Counted from the stretch's first letter, positions 31,830 to 41,155 are shown. The stretch: DNA of 64,000 nt from Labrys okinawensis (GCF_002982075.1 NZ_PUEJ01000007.1:186001-250000); one strand, 5' to 3'. Numbers and translations are program-made. The notes: generated from the letters alone by a model not told the origin.

Positions 31830-33461
31830 TCAATCCAGATTGATCGTCTCGGTGCTAGGCCAGGTGACCTTGTAGCCGAAATTGATGTCCTTGACGGCGT
31901 TGGGGGCGAGATCCACCGTCCACACCAGCACGCCGCGGCGGTTGTCGGCATCGCGCTGGGTCGGCGGGGTCATCTGGGCGGAGGGTTCCACCTTGATGTC
32001 CTTGTTCTCGGCCACCGGCAGGGCTTCCTCGATCGAAAGCTTGATGGCATTGGGGCGGCCATTGCGCAGGCTGATCTTGTAGTCCCTCCTTTCGCTGGTG
32101 GTGGGGCGGGCGATGCCGGTATTGCTTTCCACCTTGCGCGTCACCGCCCGCTCCACCTTGATGCTATCATCGGCGCCGAAGCCGAGGCGCACGGGTTCTC
32201 CCTTGGTGGCGAGCGGCATGGCGGTCTGGCCGGCATAGAGACCGTCACGATAGATCGAGACGGAGCCGGGGAAGAGCGGCGTGTCCTCGCCATTGCTGAA
32301 GCTGGCTTCGAGGAAGGCCGTCTGCTGCATGGATGGCACGGCGCGTGCCACGATTTCCGGGGAGAGCGTGGCCGAGGCGAGGCGCAGCGCCTTCGAACCC
32401 GGTCCCGAGGGCACGCTCGCACGAGCTGGAAGGGCCCAGACACTCTGATAGCCGGCTGTGTTCAGTTTTGCCTCGGCTTCGCGCCCCGGCCTTGGTTGGG
32501 CCGGCGCGGCCTGAGCGACGGGCGGTGCAGGGCGCGCATCGCTCTCTTCGGCGCGGCTGCGCGCCAGGGCTTCCGCCGGCAGCACGTCATAGTCGGGCTG
32601 GAAGTTGAGGATATAGCTGGCGAGCCTGGGGGGCGCGGCGCCGGTTGTGGCACGAGCGGTCGAAATGGTGAGGGCGACGTCGCTCCAGTCCTCGCCGGTC
32701 GCCTGCGTGACCTTGGCCCGCCGGACGAGTTCGAGTTCGCCCTTGTCGCTGTCGAGCCGGGCATCATAGAGGGGTGTCCAGCCGGCATTGCCGATCAGGT
32801 AGGATATGGCGATCCGGCCCTTGGCCCGCTGTTCGGCGGTGACCGAGAGGCGAAGCTGCGTGCGTTTCCGGCCCTCGGGGCGGCCGTCGCGCTGGCTCTC
32901 CAGCCTGGCGATCTCCTCGTCGAGATCGCGGATCTTGACGGCGTTCTGGCGCAGCGCCTCGTTGACCTCCGTCATATCTTCGCCGACGGCGTTCCAGGCG
33001 CCGCGCAAGGCGGTGACGTTGCTGCCTTCCTTGGTGGCGTTGAAGGTGGCGCCATTGGCAAAGCGCTCGATCAGGCCGCGCTTGGCGAGCAGGGCCTTGC
33101 CGATTCCGGCCAGACCCTCGCGCTGGTCCTTGAGATCCCGCAGCGCTTTGCCTGCAGCCGCGTCCGGAACGGCGCCGTCGTCAAGGGCGCTGGCGATGTC
33201 GGTGCCCGCCAGGGAGACGCCGGCGGCCTCGTGCATGTCGACCCTGATCGATGCGGTATCGAGGCCAGGGGGCAGATCCTTGGCCACCAGCGCCGTCTCG
33301 CCCGCCGGAATGTCGAACTCGATCACGCGCGTGACCGTCGCACCGTCGGGATAGACAGCTACGGCATCGATCTTGGACTGCACACCCAGATCACCCGCAA
33401 AGGCCGGTGCAGTACCAAGCAGAAGGAGGGCGGTCAGGGCGAGGCGAGGGGCGGCGGACAT
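31830..33461 (-). CDS. Exported DUF4139 / mucoidy-inhibitor MuiA family protein
   Basis: A 543-residue protein with a signal peptide (LALTALLLLGTAPAFAGDL). It then has the N-terminal beta domain of the family (KIDAVAVYPDGATVTRVIEFDIPAG), a coiled-coil segment (about 105-195, with GEDMTEVNEALRQNAVKIRD), and the DUF4139 domain to the C-terminus (ISYLIGNAGWTPLYDARLD through DYKISLRNGRPNAIKLSIEE). The function of these proteins is poorly defined; the name comes from a mucoidy phenotype. The ATG follows GGAG. No operon partner is visible, and a palindromic element lies 120 bp upstream. Confidence 0.85.
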   Translation of the reverse strand: MSAAPRLALTALLLLGTAPAFAGDLGVQSKIDAVAVYPDGATVTRVIEFDIPAGETALVAKDLPPGLDTASIRVDMHEAAGVSLAGTDIASALDDGAVPDAAAGKALRDLKDQREGLAGIGKALLAKRGLIERFANGATFNATKEGSNVTALRGAWNAVGEDMTEVNEALRQNAVKIRDLDEEIARLESQRDGRPEGRKRTQLRLSVTAEQRAKGRIAISYLIGNAGWTPLYDARLDSDKGELELVRRAKVTQATGEDWSDVALTISTARATTGAAPPRLASYILNFQPDYDVLPAEALARSRAEESDARPAPPVAQAAPAQPRPGREAEAKLNTAGYQSVWALPARASVPSGPGSKALRLASATLSPEIVARAVPSMQQTAFLEASFSNGEDTPLFPGSVSIYRDGLYAGQTAMPLATKGEPVRLGFGADDSIKVERAVTRKVESNTGIARPTTSERRDYKISLRNGRPNAIKLSIEEALPVAENKDIKVEPSAQMTPPTQRDADNRRGVLVWTVDLAPNAVKDINFGYKVTWPSTETINLD

Positions 33462-33582
33462 GGGGGATCTCCGTTGCGGGGGGCGCCATGGGAGAGCAGG
33501 ATTGCGGCGGGATGGCGACGGCAACCTTGAGCTGTATCGACGGGAACAGGTCGGTAGCTTTACAGTGAAGCCCCGGAAGCAC

Positions 33583-33661
33583 GGTGTGCCGATCTCCAGA
33601 TCGGCATCCCCTTGGCGAGACGCTTCGCGTTCGAGAATGCCGATCTGGAGATCGGTACACC
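33583..33661. repeat. Long-armed palindromic element (GCCGATCTCCAGATCGGC type)
   Basis: Left arm GGTGTGCCGATCTCCAGATC (continuing to 33608) is mirrored by a right arm at 33635-33661 with only two differences, around a 26-bp core. Each arm contains its own small palindrome (CCGATCT, CC, AGATCGG). It lies between the DUF4139 gene and the amidotransferase gene. Confidence 0.8.
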
Positions 33662-33713
33662 AACTCTGCATTGCACCCTGAGGGTCAGCACCGCTGATGC
33701 GGCAATGCCTGTC

Positions 33714-34571
33714 TCAGCCGCGTCCGCGCTCGGAAATCACCGGCTTCACGCGCAGTTCGATGAAGTTCTCGATTTCCTTGAGGCGGCGGCGGGCGTCGAG
33801 AATGTCGGGGCCGATGCCGTAGCGCCAGGAAATGTCGGTGCGGCGCTTGTCGGCGACCAGCGCTTCCAGGTCGGCAATCCAGCCATCGGCCGCCCGGTCG
33901 TCGCGGAAGAAACCCTCGGCCAGCAAGGTCGGCTTGTAGCGACGCATGATCACCGTCAACTCGTTCAGCGAAAATTCGGGATGGTACTGGATGCCCCAGA
34001 AGCGGCCGCCATCATGGCTGATGTCGACCGCCTGCACGTCGCTCACCGCATTGCTGGCGAGTACGATGGCGCCTTCGGGCAGGGCTTCGACTTCGTCACC
34101 ATGCACGCAGGGACTGGCGAAGATGGGCGCCTTGCCGGTGTAGAGGGGATGCTCGCGCCCCTCAGCCGTCAGCGCGATGTCGCGCGCGATGCCGACCTCG
34201 CGGCCCCTCGGATTGGCCCGCACCGAGCCGCCGGCGGCGACGGTGGCGACCTGCAGGCCCCAGCAGGAGCCGAAGAAGGGCGTGCCGGACCTGTAGACCT
34301 CGCGGGCCAGCTCGACCTGGCGCATCGATTCCGGCTCAGCCTTCCAGAGGTTGAGGCCGGAGCCGGTGATGACGACGCCGTCATAGCTTTCGAGGCCGGC
34401 GGCATCCGGCAGGTTGGCACCTTCGTCGGCGGGCAGGGCGATGTCGCAGATCGCATCCGGCGCCAGGCTCTTCAGCACCGACGCATAGGATTCCGACGGC
34501 GTGAGGCCATAGGTCGCGCGGTGACGTTCACGCGCTGCACGGACATTGCCTTCGACGACGAGGAGACGCAT
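33714..34571 (-). CDS. Class I glutamine amidotransferase-like protein
   Basis: A 285-residue stand-alone class I GATase domain protein. The nucleophile Cys103 lies in FGSCWGLQV, and the His197/Glu199 pair in IQYHPEFSL, so the triad is intact. The glycine-rich turn VVITGSGLNLW precedes it. No synthetase partner is encoded nearby, so it is probably one of the GMP synthase-like or gamma-glutamyl hydrolase-like proteins acting on a small gamma-glutamyl compound. About 85 C-terminal residues extend beyond the core domain. Substrate unknown. Confidence 0.83.
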   Translation of the reverse strand: MRLLVVEGNVRAARERHRATYGLTPSESYASVLKSLAPDAICDIALPADEGANLPDAAGLESYDGVVITGSGLNLWKAEPESMRQVELAREVYRSGTPFFGSCWGLQVATVAAGGSVRANPRGREVGIARDIALTAEGREHPLYTGKAPIFASPCVHGDEVEALPEGAIVLASNAVSDVQAVDISHDGGRFWGIQYHPEFSLNELTVIMRRYKPTLLAEGFFRDDRAADGWIADLEALVADKRRTDISWRYGIGPDILDARRRLKEIENFIELRVKPVISERGRG

Positions 34572-34734
34572 CGCTCACCTGTGATCACATTTTTCCGTGG
34601 CCCGGTTTAGCAGCCCAAGAGCCGGCGGGAAAGAGTAATGATCCTTACAAGATGGGGATTGCAGCGGCAAAATGAAGCGTTTGGAAATTTGCGCCGCAGA
34701 CATTTTTCGGGACGAAGATTGCCAGGAGAGCGGA

Positions 34735-35424
34735 TTAATCCTCAAGGGCTTTGCGAAGGCGCGAATTGCTATCTCCCGGCAAGTCCAAGGCCAGGACCTC
34801 CTTCATAGCAAGGTCGACGGCGGGGTTATTCATGGGATGGCGAAAGCGTTGCAACGCAAAAATCAGGGCATCGACAATTGCGAGCTTGTCTGTATCGGTG
34901 AAGTTGGCGTCACGAAGTACCGCCGTCGAAAATCTGACTATAGCAGCTTGCTCATTCTGTGCTTTGGCATGGAGAGAGATCACATCCTTTTTTGGCACCT
35001 TGCCTAGAATGAAGAATAGTCTCGAAGCATCGATTTCGGCTTTCTTGCCCGCGCAGGTGAGTTCAAAGACGCGAATTAGCGCAATTTCCCGTGCATATTT
35101 CCTGCGACCTTCATCGTCGCCATTCAGATAGAAGCTAAGGACCCTGTCAGGAAAGTGGCATATCGGGTCAATCGACCCCTCCTCTACGGACAGGGCGGAG
35201 TCAGCCGAGCGCAGAGCTTCAAAGTCGAGAGCCTTGCTCAGCAGCTTGCCGTCCTCTGTCGGGCCGGCCCGCGGCAGTTCGCGGCCCGACGTCGTGAGCC
35301 GCTCAAGCAAGGAGGTCTGCGCCGCTTCGATGTCAGCGCTGATCGCGCTGAGGATCTGTCCATGGCAGATGGCAGGGGACAGGGCCAGGGCAACCACAAA
35401 ACAAAACGCTTCGATCGAGCGCAT
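34735..35424 (-). CDS. Exported hypothetical protein, AT-richer than surroundings
   Basis: I do not recognise a family. The 229-residue product has a signal peptide (MRSIEAFCFVVALALSPAICHG, cleavage near Gly22) and a mainly helical mature part with two Cys (ICHFPD, ELTCAGKK) that may form a disulfide. The coding DNA is visibly less GC-rich and uses more A/T third positions than neighbouring genes, a hint of horizontal acquisition. It is flanked by gaps of 163 and 146 bp with no other gene, so it is probably monocistronic. Confidence 0.6.
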   Translation of the reverse strand: MRSIEAFCFVVALALSPAICHGQILSAISADIEAAQTSLLERLTTSGRELPRAGPTEDGKLLSKALDFEALRSADSALSVEEGSIDPICHFPDRVLSFYLNGDDEGRRKYAREIALIRVFELTCAGKKAEIDASRLFFILGKVPKKDVISLHAKAQNEQAAIVRFSTAVLRDANFTDTDKLAIVDALIFALQRFRHPMNNPAVDLAMKEVLALDLPGDSNSRLRKALED

Positions 35425-35570
35425 CCACTATGAGTCCCATGAAACGGATCGAGGATGGCTTTCCGCAATGGAATGTCAATACGTGGAGGTGCGGCGCGGT
35501 TCCCCTCGGAAAATCAAGGCCTTGTCCACACTGGATTGCATACGAAATTGTTTCTTGGGCCCGCCTTTTT

Positions 35571-35912
35571 TCAGGGAAATGAATCGACGATCTTTATCTC
35601 GCCGATGATGGCAGCATTGAAGGCGGGAAGATCTTCCGCCGGTATCCAGTATTCCTGGTGATCCTTGCCGCCGGCTTCCTGGACGGCATAGCGTTCGAGG
35701 AAAGCCTGGTCGACTTCAAAGCGGGTCACGAAACCGGATCCGCTGGCCGGTACATTCCAGTCCCGGGCGATCTTTACGGCATAGGCGTGCGTCGTGACGG
35801 GGTAGAATATCGGCTGGTCGGGAAGGCGCGGAGGAAACGTCTTCATCCCGCTCGCACGGATCAGTGCCAGTTCCTCCGGACCGACAGGGCGCCACAGGTT
35901 TATGCCGGCCAT
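35571..35912 (-). CDS. Small conserved protein (ADP-ribosylation/crystallin J1-type annotation)
   Basis: A 113-residue protein of a family I recall only from generic annotations as ADP-ribosylation/crystallin J1; the biochemical role is not established. Typical wording is present: LWRPVGPEELALI, FPPRLPDQPIFYPV, the conserved Trp-Asn in IARDWNVPASGSGFVTRFEV, and HQEYWIPAEDLPAFN. The ATG has AAGGA upstream. It lies 68 bp downstream of serA on the same strand, with a 9-bp stem hairpin (35928-35957) between, so it may be partly read through from serA. Confidence 0.7.
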   Translation of the reverse strand: MAGINLWRPVGPEELALIRASGMKTFPPRLPDQPIFYPVTTHAYAVKIARDWNVPASGSGFVTRFEVDQAFLERYAVQEAGGKDHQEYWIPAEDLPAFNAAIIGEIKIVDSFP

Positions 35913-35927
35913 ATCACATCCTTCTTT

Positions 35928-35957
35928 GCCGGTGCCACTATGAGAACGGGCACCGGC
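35928..35957 (-). terminator. Hairpin between serA and the downstream small gene
   Basis: GCCGGTGCC and GGCACCGGC form a perfect 9-bp stem with a 12-base loop. No U-run follows on the minus strand, so it may only attenuate or protect the serA mRNA end. Confidence 0.5.
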
Positions 35958-35980
35958 GCTTGCCAATGGCTCTCGTTCGC

Positions 35981-37570
35981 TCAGAACGTCAGCGCCTTCA
36001 CCTGCACCACGTTCGGGATGGTGTTGATCTCCTTGAGCAGGGTCTCGCCCACCACCTGGTCGATGCCGACCAGGGCAATGGCATTGCCGCCTTCGAAATC
36101 GCGCCCGAACTGCATATGGGCGATGTTGATGCCGTTCTCGCCGAGCAGGGTACCGATGCGGCCGATGAAGCCGGGGCGGTCGTGGTTGGTGATGTAGAGC
36201 ATGCGCGGCAGAAGGTCCGCCTCGACATTGATGCCCTTGATCTGCACGATGCGCGGCTTGGTGCCGGCGATGATGGTGCCGGCAACGGCCCGGGTCAAGT
36301 TTTCGGTCTCGACTTCGAGCGTGATCAGGCTGTCATGGTCGCCCGTCTTCTCGCGCGTGGTCTCCTCGATGACGATGCCCCGCTCGCGCGCCACGCTCGG
36401 CGCGGCCACGATGTTGATGTCGGCCAGAGCCGGACGCAGCAGGCCCGCCACCGCGGCTGACGTCAGCGCCTTGATCTTCATGTGGGCGACATCGCCCTCA
36501 TAGACGATGCGGATGGTCTTGATGTCGGTTTCGGTGAGCTGGCCGGCGAAGGAGCCGAGCTTTTCGGCAAGCGAGATGTAGGGCTTGAGGCGCGGGGCCT
36601 CTTCCGCTGTGATCGAGGGGAAGTTGACGGCGTTGGAAATGGCGCCGCGCAGGAGGTAGTCCGACATCTGCTCGGCGACCTGCAGGGCGACGTTTTCCTG
36701 GGCTTCCGTCGTCGAAGCACCCAGATGCGGCGTGCAGACGACGTTGGGCAGGCCGAACAGCGGGTTCGCCGTGGCGGGCTCCTCGACGAAGACATCGAGG
36801 GCGGCGCCGGCGACATGGCCCGATTTCAGGAGCTCGGCGAGAGCCTCCTCGTCGACCAGGCCGCCGCGGGCGCAGTTGATGATGCGCACGCCCGGGCGGG
36901 TCTTGGCCAGCGCCTCGCGCGACAGGATATTGCGGGTCTGCGGCGTCATCGGGGTGTGCAACGTGATGATCTCCGCCCGGGCGAGCAGGTCGTCGAGTTC
37001 GACCTTTTCCACGCCCAGCTCCAGGGCCCGTTCGGCGCTCAGGAACGGGTCGAAGGCGATGACGCGCATTTTCAGGCCCACCGCGCGGTCGGCGACGATC
37101 GAGCCGATATTGCCGCAGCCGATGATGCCGAGCACCTTGCCGGTAATCTCGACGCCCATGAAGCGGTTCTTCTCCCACTTGCCGGCCTGGGTGGAAGCGT
37201 CGGCGGCGGGGATCTCGCGGGCCAGCGCGAACATCATGGCGATGGCGTGCTCGGCGGTGGTGATGGAATTGCCGAAGGGCGTGTTCATCACGATCACGCC
37301 GCGGGCGGTGGCGGCCGGGATGTCGACATTGTCGACGCCGATGCCGGCGCGGCCGATCACCTTGAGATTGGTGGCCTTGGCGAGGATGGCAGAGGTGACC
37401 TTGGTGGCCGAGCGGATGGCGAGGCCGTCATAATTGCCGATGATCTCGGCGAGCTTTTCCTTGTCCTTGCCGAGAGCGGGTTGGAAATCCACCTCGATGC
37501 CGCGATCCTTGAAGATCTGAACGGCGGCGGGGGACAGGGCGTCGGAAATCAGGACTTTGGGAGCAGTCAT
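35981..37570 (-). CDS. serA: D-3-phosphoglycerate dehydrogenase
   Basis: First enzyme of serine synthesis, oxidising 3-phosphoglycerate to 3-phosphohydroxypyruvate. The 529-residue protein is the long form: catalytic/NAD part (about 1-315), an intervening ASB domain and a C-terminal ACT domain (about 455-529). Motifs: VIGRAGIGVDNVDI, GIIGCGNIGSIVADRA, INCARGGLVDE (Arg), DVFVEEPA (Glu) and CTPHLGAST (His). The ACT domain suggests serine feedback. It follows serC after 157 bp filled with tandem hairpins, the serC-serA order normal for alphaproteobacteria. Confidence 0.97.
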   Translation of the reverse strand: MTAPKVLISDALSPAAVQIFKDRGIEVDFQPALGKDKEKLAEIIGNYDGLAIRSATKVTSAILAKATNLKVIGRAGIGVDNVDIPAATARGVIVMNTPFGNSITTAEHAIAMMFALAREIPAADASTQAGKWEKNRFMGVEITGKVLGIIGCGNIGSIVADRAVGLKMRVIAFDPFLSAERALELGVEKVELDDLLARAEIITLHTPMTPQTRNILSREALAKTRPGVRIINCARGGLVDEEALAELLKSGHVAGAALDVFVEEPATANPLFGLPNVVCTPHLGASTTEAQENVALQVAEQMSDYLLRGAISNAVNFPSITAEEAPRLKPYISLAEKLGSFAGQLTETDIKTIRIVYEGDVAHMKIKALTSAAVAGLLRPALADINIVAAPSVARERGIVIEETTREKTGDHDSLITLEVETENLTRAVAGTIIAGTKPRIVQIKGINVEADLLPRMLYITNHDRPGFIGRIGTLLGENGINIAHMQFGRDFEGGNAIALVGIDQVVGETLLKEINTIPNVVQVKALTF

Positions 37571-37587
37571 GGAAGCTCTCCTGGAGC

Positions 37588-37711
37588 GCGGGCATCTGCC
37601 CGCTTATGGAAACGGGATTCTTTGCAGAAGATGATGCTGCTGGGGCCGCCGATCTCTTGTCGGCCTCATTCCGGAAACCTCGTGTTTCCGAAGAGCCGGC
37701 AGGATGCCGGC
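37588..37711 (-). other. Series of small hairpins between serC and serA
   Basis: Three perfect stems (37588-37603 GCGGGCA/TGCCCGC; 37672-37690 CGGAAAC/GTTTCCG; 37695-37711 GCCGGCA/TGCCGGC) and a weaker one at 37644-37665 occur in 125 bp. None has a U-tract. They may modulate serA expression or mRNA stability relative to serC. Confidence 0.55.
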
Positions 37712-37727
37712 GGTCCCAGGGAAGAAC

Positions 37728-38894
37728 TCAGCCGATCGTGGCGATCGCCTTGTGGAACGACCAGTCGAGCCAGGGCATCAGCGCTTCGACATCGGCGGTC
37801 TCCACCGTGGCGCCGCACCAGATGCGCAGGCCCGGAGGCGCGTCGCGATAGGAGCCGATGTCGAGCCCGGCCTTCTCCGCCTCGATGGCGGAGGAGAGCG
37901 CCTTGGCGAAGGCGGCCTGTCCTTCGGGCGGGAGTGCCGCCACCCTCTCATCCACCACCTTCAGGCAGACCGAGGTGTTGGAGCGGGTCGCGGGGTCCTT
38001 GGCCAGGAAGTCGATCCAGGGCGTCTTCTCGACGAAGCGCTCGATGGCAGCGAGGTTGGCGTCGGCGCGGGCGATCAGCCCGTCGAGGCCGCCCGTGGCC
38101 TTCGCCCAGTTGAGCGCGTCGAGATAGTCCTCCACGCAGAGCATCGAGGGTGTGTTGATGGTCTCGCCCTTGAAGATGCCCTCGATCAGCTTGCCGTCCT
38201 TGGTCAGGCGGAAGATCTTGGGCAGCGGCCAGGCCGGCGTATAGCTCTCCAACCGGGCGACGGCGCGCGGCGAGAGGACGAGCATGCCATGGGCCGCTTC
38301 GCCGCCGAGGGCCTTCTGCCAGGAGAAGGTGACGACGTCGAGCTTGGCCCAGTCGAGGCGCTGGGCGAAAGCGGCCGAGGTGGCGTCGCAGATGGTGAGG
38401 CCTTCACGATCGGCCGGGATCCAGTCGCCGTTCGGCACGCGCACGCCGGAGGTGGTGCCGTTCCAGGTGAAGACGATGTCGCGATGCTTGGCGTCGATCT
38501 CGCTGATATCGACGATGTCGCCATAGCCGGCCTTGAAGATGCGGGCATCATCGAGCTTGAGCTGCTTGACGACGTCGGTGACCCATTCGGAGCCGAAGGA
38601 TTCCCAGGCCAGCACGTCGACGCCGCGGGCGCCGAGCAGCGACCACAGCGCCATCTCGACGGCGCCCGTGTCGGAAGCCGGCACGATGCCGATGCGGTAG
38701 TCCGCCGGCACGCCGAGCACGTCACGGGTCAGTTCGATCGCCTGCTCGAGCTTGGTCTTGCCAAGCTTCGCACGATGCGAACGGCCGAGAGCGGCGGATT
38801 TGAGGGCTTCGGGGGTCCATCCGGGGCGCTTGGCGCAAGGGCCGGACGAGAAGTTGACGACAGCGGGCTTTGCCGCTGGCACTGGCAGTGTCAT
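37728..38894 (-). CDS. serC: Phosphoserine aminotransferase
   Basis: PLP enzyme converting 3-phosphohydroxypyruvate and glutamate to phosphoserine. The 388-residue product belongs to the alphaproteobacterial SerC subgroup: [23 protein letters not shown], the PLP lysine in [16 protein letters not shown], and [13 protein letters not shown]. It leads a two-gene unit with serA, and a structured leader that pairs across the ribosome-binding region lies just ahead of its start codon, so translation is probably controlled. A role also in vitamin B6 synthesis is usual for the family. Confidence 0.97.
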   Translation of the reverse strand: MTLPVPAAKPAVVNFSSGPCAKRPGWTPEALKSAALGRSHRAKLGKTKLEQAIELTRDVLGVPADYRIGIVPASDTGAVEMALWSLLGARGVDVLAWESFGSEWVTDVVKQLKLDDARIFKAGYGDIVDISEIDAKHRDIVFTWNGTTSGVRVPNGDWIPADREGLTICDATSAAFAQRLDWAKLDVVTFSWQKALGGEAAHGMLVLSPRAVARLESYTPAWPLPKIFRLTKDGKLIEGIFKGETINTPSMLCVEDYLDALNWAKATGGLDGLIARADANLAAIERFVEKTPWIDFLAKDPATRSNTSVCLKVVDERVAALPPEGQAAFAKALSSAIEAEKAGLDIGSYRDAPPGLRIWCGATVETADVEALMPWLDWSFHKAIATIG

Positions 38895-38904
38895 CGCGAT
38901 GTCT

Positions 38905-38976
38905 CCATCCTCGCAGATGGGCGTTCCTCGTTGGGGAGGAATGTCCCGCAGCCCGTATGCGCTGCGGCGAGGATGG
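38905..38976 (-). ncRNA. serC leader RNA structure
   Basis: In the transcript CCATCCTCGC (38967-38976 region) pairs perfectly with GCGAGGATGG (38905-38914) located 11 nt before the serC start. Two inner stems form from CCGCAGC/GCTGCGG and ATTCCTC/GAGGAAC, giving a three-way-junction-like fold. The closing stem includes the purine-rich ribosome-binding area. This agrees with the serC leader motif described upstream of serC-serA in alphaproteobacteria, whose last stem overlaps the ribosome-binding site. Confidence 0.75.
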
Positions 38977-39112
38977 CGTCAAGAGACTTTTGATGGTCGG
39001 ATAGAGGAAACTTTGACGTAAGCCTTTCGAGAGCGCGACTGTGGCAGAAACGCCACGACCGGGCTTGGCACGTCCCGGCAGCAAAGCGACAGGCCCCGGA
39101 CGGGCTTATCCG

Positions 39113-40033
39113 TCATTTCACCGAGCCGGCCGTCAGGCCCTTGACGATATAGCGTTCCAGGAAGATGCCGATCAGTGCGAGCGGGGCGATCGCCGTGGTG
39201 GCGAGCGCGGCCATCGACCACCAGTTGATGCCCTGCGAGCCGGTCTGGCTCGCCACCATCACCGGCAGGGTCTTGGCGTCCGAGGAGGTCAGCAAAGCGG
39301 CGAAGAAATATTCGTTCCAGGTCAGCACCAGCGCCAGGATGAAAGCCGCCACCATGCCGGGCAGGGCGATCGGCAGGATGATGTGCCAGAACGCGCCCCA
39401 CAGCGACAGGCCGTCGACCAGAGCGGCCTCATCGAGTTCGGTGGGGATGGTGTCGAACTGGTCGCGCATGATCCAGATCACGATCGGCAGCACGGTGAGC
39501 GTGTAGAGCAGGATCAGGCCGATGCGGGTGTCGAGCAGAGCGAGCTCGCGATAGAGCACCAGGAAGGGCAGGGCCAGCACCACCGGCGGCAGGATCAACT
39601 GGGACAGGAAGAAGAAGGAGATGTCCCGGTTGCGCATCCAGGCGAATTTGTACTGGAAGCGGCTGAGGCCATAGGCGGCGAGGGAGCCGATCACCACGGC
39701 CAGCAGTGAGGAGCCGAGCGAGGTGATCACGCTGTTGGTGAAGCGTGACAGGAATTCCGAGCGCACCGTCGAGGTCGAGCCGAGCGTATCGGGCGAAAGG
39801 CCGAGCGAGCGCCAGCCCTTCCAGTCGGGCTGGAAGTCGAGCCAGGGGACGAGATGGCCCTGGGTGACGTCGACCGCCGATTTCATCGAGGTGGTCAGCG
39901 TCCAGTAGATCGGAAACAGGCAGATGAAGGCCCAGGCGACCAGCGCGCCATAGATCAGCACGCGGCTGAGCACTGTGGTCAGGCGGAAGGCGGTGTCGCG
40001 GGGCGCGGCGGTCGGGATGGCTGTCGTCGTCAT
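39113..40033 (-). CDS. Carbohydrate ABC transporter permease (MalG-type)
   Basis: Inner-membrane permease of 306 residues, second of a pair. Hydrophobic helices start with VLIYGALVAWAFICLFPIYW; the coupling loop reads ELDEAALVDGLSLWGAFWHIILPI, a good EAA motif. It starts 15 bp after the stop of the other permease and is the last gene of a transporter operon running ATPase, binding protein, permease, permease. It is longer than the SmoG-like protein because of an insert in the first periplasmic loop (DVTQGHLVPWLDFQPDWKG). Substrate unknown. Confidence 0.9.
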   Translation of the reverse strand: MTTTAIPTAAPRDTAFRLTTVLSRVLIYGALVAWAFICLFPIYWTLTTSMKSAVDVTQGHLVPWLDFQPDWKGWRSLGLSPDTLGSTSTVRSEFLSRFTNSVITSLGSSLLAVVIGSLAAYGLSRFQYKFAWMRNRDISFFFLSQLILPPVVLALPFLVLYRELALLDTRIGLILLYTLTVLPIVIWIMRDQFDTIPTELDEAALVDGLSLWGAFWHIILPIALPGMVAAFILALVLTWNEYFFAALLTSSDAKTLPVMVASQTGSQGINWWSMAALATTAIAPLALIGIFLERYIVKGLTAGSVK

Positions 40034-40048
40034 GTCGATCTTCCCCGA

Positions 40049-41155
40049 TCAGCTGCTGCGCTGCATGAAGCGGTTGGCGATATTCAGGAGCACGGTGACG
40101 AAGACGATGATCACGACGAGATAGAACATCGCCAGCATGGTGCCGTAGCCGACATTCGAGCGGTCGCGGTATTCGCGATAGATGAAGCTCGACACCGTGT
40201 CCGTGGCCCCGCCCGGCCCGCCGGAGGTCGTGTTGATCACGATATCGGCGAGCTTGAGCTTGAAGATGATGCGCAGCACGATCGCCGTGATCGAAACGGG
40301 CAGCATCAGGGGAAAGATCATCTCCTTGAACTGCTGCCAGCCGGAGGCGCCGTCGATCTTGGAAGCTTCCATCACCTCCTTGGGTAAAGCCTGCAGGCCG
40401 GCCAGCAGCAGGATCATCAGGAAGGGAATCGAAACCCAGGCATCCATGGCCTCGATCGAGAGGCGGGCGATCCAGGGCTGGGTGAAGAAGGTCGGCTGCG
40501 ACCAGCCCAGTTCCCGCATCAGCCGTGCCACCGGCCCGTAGCGATATTCCATCATCGACTTGCCGACCATCCAGCTCACCGCCACGGGGCTGAGCATGAA
40601 GGGCAGGAGGAAGGCGACGCGAAAGAATTTGCGGGCCTTGATCTCGGCATTGAGCAGGAGGGCGAGGCCGAAGGCGATGGCGTATTCCACCAATACCATC
40701 AGCACGTAGAACACCATGTTGGCGAGGGCGTTCCAGAAATCGGGGTCGTGGAAGAGCGTGACGAGATTGTCGAGGCCGTTGAAGCGCTGGCCGGCGAAAG
40801 AGGAGAGATTCCAGTCGGTCAGGGCGATGTAGAAGCCGAAAATGGTGGGAAAGATCACCATCGCCACGGTGAACAGCACGGCCGGCAGGATGAACAGGGC
40901 GCGCTCGCCCGCTTCTCCCCGCATCAGCACCTGCCCGACGCCGAGCGCCACCGACCACAGCACGAAGGCGTAGAGCACGGGACGCCAATTGTCGAAGCCG
41001 AACGACATGCCCTGGTTCTCGTGCAGGAACTGCACCAGGGCGGCAACGACGAGGAGGACTGAGGCCAGGCCGATCAGGACGCGCCCGAGGAGGATGCGGC
41101 TGCTCGGGATGGAGTTTGGAGCGTGTGTAGCGGTTGCAGACGAGGTCGGCGGCAT
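40049..41155 (-). CDS. Carbohydrate ABC transporter permease (MalF-type)
   Basis: Inner-membrane permease of 368 residues, longer than the SmoF-like protein because two extra N-terminal helices (VLIGLASVLLVVAALVQFLH and PVLYAFVLWSVALGVGQVLM) precede the canonical six. The EAA loop is PKEVMEASKIDGASGWQQFKEM, split here only for length. It lies between the binding-protein gene, from which it is separated by a REP-like element, and the second permease. Extended N-termini of this type occur in MalF relatives. Substrate unknown. Confidence 0.9.
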   Translation of the reverse strand: MPPTSSATATHAPNSIPSSRILLGRVLIGLASVLLVVAALVQFLHENQGMSFGFDNWRPVLYAFVLWSVALGVGQVLMRGEAGERALFILPAVLFTVAMVIFPTIFGFYIALTDWNLSSFAGQRFNGLDNLVTLFHDPDFWNALANMVFYVLMVLVEYAIAFGLALLLNAEIKARKFFRVAFLLPFMLSPVAVSWMVGKSMMEYRYGPVARLMRELGWSQPTFFTQPWIARLSIEAMDAWVSIPFLMILLLAGLQALPKEVMEASKIDGASGWQQFKEMIFPLMLPVSITAIVLRIIFKLKLADIVINTTSGGPGGATDTVSSFIYREYRDRSNVGYGTMLAMFYLVVIIVFVTVLLNIANRFMQRSS

